Of a stretch of 64,000 bases of DNA, positions 57,620 through 64,000 are shown in pieces. Source of the stretch: Malachius bipustulatus (Eukaryota > Arthropoda > Insecta > Coleoptera > Melyridae); assembly GCA_910589415.1 (NCBI GenBank), contig OU342634.1, forward strand, positions 15,993,144 to 16,057,143, written 5' to 3'. Each line of letters opens with the position of its first letter. The first letter of the stretch is position 1. Below the pieces are notes generated by a model that saw only the letters and a list, made by a program, of their open reading frames with translations, did no database searches and was not told where the DNA came from. Made by a program: the position numbers and the translations under genes.

Positions 57620-58600
57620 TTATTTTTCAACATAATCCCCTCGAAGCTCTACGCACTTGTCCCAACGCTTCTCCAGCTTTGCGGTTCCTTCGTGGAAGTT
57701 CGTTTCTTCAAGGCTTGCAAAATACTCATTTCCTTCCTCTATGATTGCTTCAGTTGACTAAAATTTTCGTCCCGCCAGGAAAGTTTCAAGTTTTGGGAAC
57801 AGATGAAAGTCCGAGGGAGCTAAATCTGGTGAATAGGCAGGATGCGGAACCAATTGGAATCGCAACTCGGTCCATTTTTGCTGGGCGACACGACTTGAAC
57901 GCACTGGCGCGTTGTCATGAGGGAACAACACCTTTTTTTTTGGGAATGTTCTGACTTTTCTCAGTTAATTGCTGCCTTTACTTGGTCCAAAAGTGATGCA
58001 TAATATTCTCTGGTAATGGTTTTTCCCTTTTCTAGGTAAACAATTAGGAGAATTCCTTTTGCATCTCAAAATACTGACGCCATCATCTTTCCAGCGGACG
58101 GAACGCATTTGGTCCTTTTCGGAGACGTTTCGCCATGTGCAATCCATTATCTTGACTGCTGTTTTGTTTCCGGGATATAATTATGTATCCACGTTTCGTC
58201 CATTGTCACAAAATGACGCAAAAACTCCGCTGGATTCTTCTTAAACAGTTGCAAATTGTCAGCAGATGTTTGCATGCGAATCTGCTTTTACTCAGGAGTG
58301 AATAGATGCGGCACCCATCTCGCGCATAATTTTTTCATGTGAAAATTCATTGTACAAAATAAAGTAGACTCGCTCAGTTAAGATCCTGTGGCATTTGCTA
58401 ACCCGCGCACTTTTACTCTTCTATCAACTAAAACCAGATCATTAACTGTATCGATGATTTCGGGTGCCACAAGGCCGATTTTGGAGCTCCAGAACGTGTT
58501 GCATCCATGATGCTTATTCTTCCACGCTTTAACTCATTTACCCAAAGTGGTTTCTTAGGAGGGACATGAGTCACCCAATGTAGGTAAATTTTAATCCTTT
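57620..58600 (-). pseudogene. Mariner-family (DD34D) transposase, decayed
   Basis: Read on the minus strand, pieces of a mariner transposase occur in the correct order. An N-terminal LKRGRISIMDATRSGAPKSA (near 58530) matches the end of the DNA-binding region. MDETWIHNYIPETKQQS near 58190 carries the first catalytic Asp. HDNAPVRSSRVAQQKWTELR near 57905 carries the second. YSPDLAPSDFHLFPKLETFL near 57830 carries the third, with the spacing of the D,D34D group. A C-terminal GDYVEK then stop lies at 57620. Several stops and frameshifts separate the blocks, so no active enzyme is made. I could not identify terminal inverted repeats. The ORF-like fragments on the plus strand at 57745 and 58059 are shadows. 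Confidence 0.92.
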
Positions 58601-59242
58601 TAATCCGTATCTTGAGAAGGGTGTCTTTTTGGACATAGATAAGTTTGGCTAAATCGTCATATTTTCTACACGGAAATCTCTGGTAGAACGTTGGTGGTAC
58701 CTTTTAGCGACAACCTATATAAACCCCAAATATGAAATTAAGGAAACTGTAAAAAATATATACAGGGTAAGTCATTGATATGGGAAAGCTCGATTGCACC
58801 TACACCATTAAAGATATCGAAATGAACCAAAAAGTGCTGTAAATGGGAGGGTAAAGTGCAGTTTGTAAAATTATTTTCAGATACACAGGATGGCCCAATA
58901 TCGCTGTACACCATACAACTTTGTTATTTTAAATGGGACACCCTCTATATTATTACATTTTCATATTGCTTGAGAAAAGTCAAAAAGAATAGTTTGTAAA
59001 GTTGAAGTTTGTAATGAGCGATTTATGAGTTATAAACAAATGAAAATCGCGATTTTCCATTTTCAAAGCAGCTTATATTGAAAACGGCTCGAGATATGGA
59101 AAAACGGTTTACATGTTCCTATCTTAACTTTTCAAGCGGTATCCTATTGGATGGATGAAATTTTTATAAAGAGTGGTAAAAAATTTGATTATTTTCATCA
59201 CTCGGTATAAAAATTTCAGCTACATTATAGGATACCAAATTA

Positions 59243-61067
59243 AAAACCTTCTTGCGCATCAATCGCTGAAACAGTGTATTTTTATGCGATTCAACTATGA
59301 AATTTTTGACACGCCTTTTAAATTGGCTTTCTGAATTTTTCAATAGTCAGGTCGAATTTACGTAGTGGTTTACTGTGAAAATTTCATTTCATTTCGTTTG
59401 AAAGCGTGCCATAAAATAGATTTTTACATATTATAATAAACAAAAAAAAAATTGGCAAAATTTAACAATTTCGTCTCTTGTCCTATATACCCGCCACTGA
59501 CTAACTTTAAAAAGTTACAGGCGAGTTCTGAAAACCGAACATTTGAAATTTTAGAGAAATAAACATCATGTAAAAAAAATCGAAAAACTCCGCCATTTCT
59601 CTTATTTGCTTCTTTAAATTTTGGAGAGTTACAAGCTATTAGTGTAGTTGTCTACTCCGAAAATTTCAGGTAAATTCCCTCAAAAATGTGCTCATAATCA
59701 ATTAAAGAAATTTAGCCATTTTTACCATTTTCTTACCCACGCCACTAGCTTACTAATGAAAATAATAAAAATTTTATTGCATTAATTCAAATTTCAAATC
59801 ATTTTAATCCAATCTTGTTAATACAGGTTTGTAGGAGTTTTTATTTTCTGCAATTGGGGTTGGCAGGAGCAGTCATATCTGCATGGGTGGTCCCGCCCGA
59901 GCCGAGCGCGATGAAAACGGTGCGCTGGTCTGGTGCTGGTGCTGGTTTTAAATCAAGCAGTCCCGGGTCTGAATATTACATTCAATCGTTAAGTTATTAA
60001 ACAAGCCTTTAATTGTCATCCTCATTATTTTGTTGTGAAAAGTTTTCTTTCTATATTGCTTATACAGGGACTAAAAAATAGCCTTTTTCCCTAAAATTCA
60101 AAAAGCCGCCATTTTGAAACGGCTCGATCGATTTTGCTCAAAAATGCAATACCAGACCACTACTTGTGGATAATATCTTCCTCCCATAAAAATTTCAGCC
60201 TCCTAGATTGAAAACTGCTACCAGAAAACCGTGCCACAGGACCGGATGTTTCGAAATTTTAAAGGACACCCTGTAGAAGTAACGCGACTTTTGAAAAATT
60301 TTTCAACGAAAATTTAACGTCATCCCAAAGTTTCACAAGAGTAAAAAATTTCTTCCACTAATCTTGAAAGATGAAGCTACTAGAGCATTTTTAAAATTTT
60401 AGAGATATTTACATCATGTAAAATAAATTTAAATATCTCCGCCATTTTTTTTATTTGATCCTTGAAATTTTTGAAGATTAAAGAGTATTAGTATAGTTGT
60501 CAACTGTAAAAATTTTAGTTCAATTCCTTCAAAAATGTGCTCAAAAACTGTTATAGAAATTAAGCCATTTTCACTCTTTTCCTACCCACGCCACTGGCTT
60601 ATTAATGGAAAAAATTCAAATTTTTTTGCATTATCTCAAATTTCAATTAATTTTCTTTCAATCCTGTTAACTTGATGTGAAAGTTTTTTTGCCATCTTGC
60701 TCATACAGGGATTCAAAAAATAGTAAATTTTCAGCAAATTCAAATAGCCGCCATTTTGAAATGGCTCGGCAGATTTTGCTCAAGTACAATACCAGACCAC
60801 TCCTTGTGGACATCTTACTCTCACAAAAATTTCAGCCTCCTAGATTGAAAACTGCGGCCAGAAACCGTGCCTCAAAGTCCGGATTTGGGGAACTTTGAAA
60901 GGACACCCTGTAGAAGTAACGTGACTTTTGGAAATTTTTTCAACGAAAATCTAAAGTCATTCCTCAGCTTTACAAGAATCCAAAATTTCGTTCACTAATC
61001 TTGAAAGATAAAGCTACAGGAGCGTTTTGAAACTCGAAAAATCGTGATTTTGGAGAAATAAATATAT

Positions 61068-61105
<38 letters not shown>

Positions 61106-61244
61106 CGTGGGCAGGTGAATTTTGGAAAACCACTTTTTCGTAATCTGGGGGTCATGATCGGTGGACATTTGATGAGTTTGGGTGATTTTTGGAAAGTGAT
61201 GTCGTCCTCAATAGTGTATTTTTTTGTTAAAAAATACACTAAAA
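59243..61244 (-). mobile_element. Family-1 element copy 5 (Helentron/DINE-1-like), nested in a palindrome
   Basis: Inverted orientation: AACCTTCTTGCGCATCAATC and the stem words are at 59246-59300. The internal units have boundaries near 59560, 60374 and 61013, the (TA)n tract is at 61060-61105, and the 5' hairpin is at 61210-61244. The last A/T-rich bases abut the palindrome arm without a visible duplicated target beyond T/A residues, which fits insertion between T residues without target duplication. A segment of about 210 bp at 59823-60033 is absent from the other copies. Confidence 0.85.
59823..60033. other. Foreign GC-richer insert inside family-1 copy 5
   Basis: Homology to the other copies stops after CCAATCTTGTTAAT and resumes at GTGAAAAGTTTTCTTTCTAT. 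The inserted bases are much richer in GC at 59870-59960 (GTGGTCCCGCCCGAGCCGAG, GGTCTGGTGCTGGTGCTGG). They are open on the plus strand for about 50 codons, without a recognisable domain. It may be a captured gene fragment or a small separate insertion; no clean target duplication is seen. Confidence 0.7.
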
Positions 61245-61613
61245 TTAAGATAGGGACATGTAAACCGTTTTTCCATATCTCGAGCCGTTTTCAATATAAG
61301 CTGCTTTGAAAATGAAAAATCGCGATTTTCATTTGTTTATAACTCATAAATCGCTCATTACAAACTTCAACTTTACAAACCATTCTTTTTAACTTTTCTC
61401 AAACAATATGAAAATGTAATAATATAGAGGGTGTCCTATTTAAAATAACAAAGTTGTATGGCGTACAGCGATATTGGGCCATCCTGTGTATCTGAAAATA
61501 ATTTTACAAACTGCACTTTACCCTCCCATTTACAGCACTGTTTGGTTCATTTCGATATCTTTAATGGTGTAGGTGCAATCGAGCTTTCCCATATCCATGA
61601 CTTACCCTGTATA

Positions 61614-62200
61614 CATATATTTTTTTCAAATTCAGACTTTACGTATCAATTTTCCCCTACGAATTTGGTTTTTTCTTCGTAGGTGTACAATTAATACAAG
61701 AAAAAGTAAATTTGTTATTTATTCATTTTTAATTCATTTTAACCCCTCATTGTCGAAAAAGCCCTTCCAATCCTTTATGATTTGTTCAAAAATTAGTCGG
61801 GTCGGGATATATGAGTTTATGGTTTTGTGAAACCTCTGCCAACTTTTGAAGTCCGCTCTATAAAAGTAGGTAGGTACATATAATCGTGCTCTGAATTTAA
61901 AAGTTCACAGGAATAAAAGTTCTGTGAAGCCATTCAAGGCTGTTAATTATAATTAAAATTAAGTTCCCAAGTTTAAAAACTGATGAATAAAGACTGAAAA
62001 TGATTCCAAGTTCTTTACGCAGAGCAAAATATTTAAAAAGTTAAATGTACGGTAATGGTAATTGCATTACAAGATTTCGTTACTTCGGTGATGGCGTTAA
62101 ATTTAAAATTAACGTGACCTTAAAATTTTTGTGATGAAATAATTGGCGGATGTATGGGGAAAATGTGCACAAGGAATATGAAAAATGACTGTTTTATGTA
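61614..62200. other. AT-rich non-coding stretch
   Basis: No gene or repeat is supported between the two palindromes. Confidence 0.4.
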
Positions 62201-63211
62201 TACGGGGTGCACCATGTATCCTTCTCTATATAGCTATCTCTTAACGCTAACAGATACAGGGTCGGTTAAACAAGTTCAAAGAAGCGCAATTTTGTGGCCA
62301 TCTCGAATCAGTCGAGACATGCAAAATATCTGTGACCGTTCCTGAAATATCCTGAAAAAACTGAAAAATCGAGATTTCTTATTTTTGCCATATCTTTTTT
62401 ATTATTGGAGATTAATAAATAATTTTTTGTGGGCTTACATAAGTCGGCAAGAGCTACCCATCTGACATTTCGAAAATTTTCAAAGCCGACTAGATCCCAG
62501 GATTTTCATAGTCAACTTTCGTTTTTCTTATGGCCACCATAGTGTTTTTTATGTTGTTCGGTATAAAAAAAATCATAAACATAAAAACTAAAAACTGTTA
62601 AACTTCAAAAAATAAATTAAAAAATTTTTTGTTCTTCTTTTTTCTTTAAAAAAAGACAACTTTTTAGACCGAATTTCATAGATAAATTAAAAAACTATAA
62701 GGCAAGCACTATTTCGGCGTATTTTACAAATGTTGACGTTTTTCAACGATTTTTTTTTTGTTTTTCTTTGAAAAAAAGAAGAATAAAAATTAAAAAAAAA
62801 AATTTTTTGAAGTTTAATAATTTTTGATTTTCATTATTTTTTTTCATATCGAACGACATAAAAAAATAATATGGCGGCCATAAGAAAAACGAAAGTTGAC
62901 TGTGAAAACTCTTGGATCTAGTCGGCCTTGAAAATTTTTTAAATGTCAGATGGACAGCTCTTAACGGCTTATGTAAGCCTACAAGAAATTATTTATTAAT
63001 TTCCAATAATAAGAAAGATATGGCAAAAATAAGAAATCTCGATTTTTCAGTTTTTTCAGGATATTTCAGGAGCAGTCACAGATATCTTGCATGGCTTGAC
63101 GAATTCGACATGGCCACAAAACTGCGCATCTTTTCTCTAATTTAACCGAGCCTGTATCTCTTAGCGGTCAGGAGATAGCAATATAGAGAAGGATACATGG
63201 TGCACCCTGTA
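62201..63211. mobile_element. Palindromic foldback element, about 1.01 kb
   Basis: The left end reads TACGGGGTGCACCATGTATC. The right end in reverse complement reads TACAGGGTGCACCATGTATC. The arms run to about 62655 and from about 62755, roughly 450 bp each. They share CCTTCTCTATAT, GAAATATCCTGAAAAAACTG, and a cross-arm pair around ACTTTCGTTTTTCTTATGG. The arms have diverged more than those at 48282 and 50487, with many small indels, so this is an older insertion. TA precedes the left end; the right flank reads TG. No coding capacity. Confidence 0.88.
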
Positions 63212-64000
63212 TGAGAAAAGGGATTTAATTCATTTATTAGTGGAAACCACTTATTTGTTAATGTGTAAAATGGAATAACTAGTTCAAATCTATTTTTTGT
63301 GTGTGAAAAAAGCACATAATATAGACTTACAGGAATTTTGAAACTAATTTTGACTTTGGTATACCGCCTTCCCCATATACCCGCCAATTGCTGGGTAAGT
63401 TGACATGTTATAATGACACAACAAATGTTATAATACATCAATCACTATTAATTTATTGTCCAAAACAAGAGTTTCCGCCCGATACCTGCAACACAAAAAT
63501 GTTTCCAAAATAGAGCATATCAGAGCTTGCAAGCGGATTTCCTTAATAGTTTTGCATATATTATTTTATTATTAAATAAGATCGTATAGGACCTAATAGA
63601 GTAGTTTAGTACTGCATTGTTCATTCTTCTCACGATATATTAAGTTATTATGCAGAAGAGACACCACCGTTTAGATTAGCTAGAACGGATACTATAGCAC
63701 ATAAAATTATGGTAATGGGTACTAAACGATGACATAAACCTTGTCATAATGACACTGTTGTACATAAATTACATAAATTTCTAAATAGCAACAAAAACCA
63801 TTTTGTAGATTTTCAGATCAAGACTTTTCATTTGCTGAATCTTTTAATTGAACCAACAACTTTTGTGTTAACGGTTACATGTTGAAACACCTTCTATTTT
63901 AGACAAGAACGCAGTTTAAAAAAGTACCTATCTTAAATACATTTTAATAAATTTTATAATTACTTACCAACCTAATTAATTACAAGTGAATTTTTTTCAA
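63212..64000. other. AT-rich non-coding stretch to the window edge
   Basis: No gene, inverted repeat or RNA signature is visible. The 99-codon minus-strand frame at 63142-63441 starts in unrelated DNA and ends in the palindrome arm. Confidence 0.4.

Larger units (their letters stand above)
58759..61613. mobile_element. Palindromic foldback element split by a nested family-1 copy
   Basis: The left arm (58759-59127) and right arm (61245-61613) are 369 bp each and inverted copies of each other. They begin TATACAGGGTAAGTCATTGA on one side, and the opposite end closes with GACTTACCCTGTATA. Between them lie about 115 bp of original loop (59128-59242) and then a complete family-1 copy (59243-61244). 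The palindrome therefore predates the insertion. The arms are non-coding; frames such as 61458-61682 and 61573-61830 are arm sequence. Confidence 0.92.

Noticed and set aside
1..64000. CRISPR arrays, rRNA genes, bacterial-type operons
   Set aside because: No regularly spaced short repeats with unique spacers, no rRNA-like conserved blocks and no dense collinear ORFs were seen; the repeats present are transposons and tandem duplications.

Overview
The window looks like a stretch of an arthropod, most likely insect, nuclear genome. It is AT-rich, has no operon-like coding layout, and carries non-LTR retrotransposons, a mariner-type transposase remnant and several palindromic (foldback) elements. 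Short runs such as TAGGTAGGTA and TACCTACCTA are scattered throughout. I cannot name the species from sequence alone. No host protein gene, rRNA or tRNA could be established; two short stretches are weak exon candidates (55385-55639 and about 37140-37440).

The window is mainly a layered transposon graveyard. (1) Five copies of one roughly 1.6-2.0 kb structured element (644-2511 +, 9890-11722 +, 30117-30492 - partial, 34123-36840 -, 59243-61244 -) share a 5' terminal hairpin, a (TA)n microsatellite, three diverged internal repeats of about 640-660 bp, and a 3' stem-loop followed by GCGCAAGAAGGTTTT. This layout resembles Helentron-associated (DINE-1/HINE-like) non-autonomous elements. (2) A non-LTR retrotransposon with both ORFs open lies at about 15.2-19.7 kb (ORF1 15322-15942, ORF2 16400-19192). 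(3) A second non-LTR element on the minus strand (about 22.5-25.6 kb) is broken by a few stops and frameshifts. (4) The 3' part of a third, RNase H-bearing non-LTR element is at 30.5-31.7 kb, and a short RT fragment is at 33.9-34.1 kb. (5) A decayed mariner transposase lies at 57.6-58.6 kb (minus). (6) A short DNA-transposon family with ACATCCGCGGCTCCTA termini has two complete copies with perfect 8-bp target duplications (12347-12884, 33266-33860) and one solo end (21.5 kb). (7) Several long foldback elements (2848, 48282, 50487, 58759, 62201) start or end with variants of TACAGGGTG and are flanked by TA or near-TA. (8) A 1147-bp solo LTR (35536-36682, TGTTAT...ATAACA, 4-bp ATAC duplication) sits inside the microsatellite of one copy of family 1.

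Nesting gives relative ages: the 58.8-61.6 kb palindrome is older than the family-1 copy in its loop, that copy carries a further GC-richer insert, and the 34-36.8 kb family-1 copy predates the solo LTR. The remaining sequence is AT-rich non-coding DNA with simple repeats, small inverted repeats and single arms of decayed repeats. The most noteworthy signals are the Helentron-like family, the 8-bp-duplication family with exchanged cores, and the set of unrelated palindromes that share similar termini.
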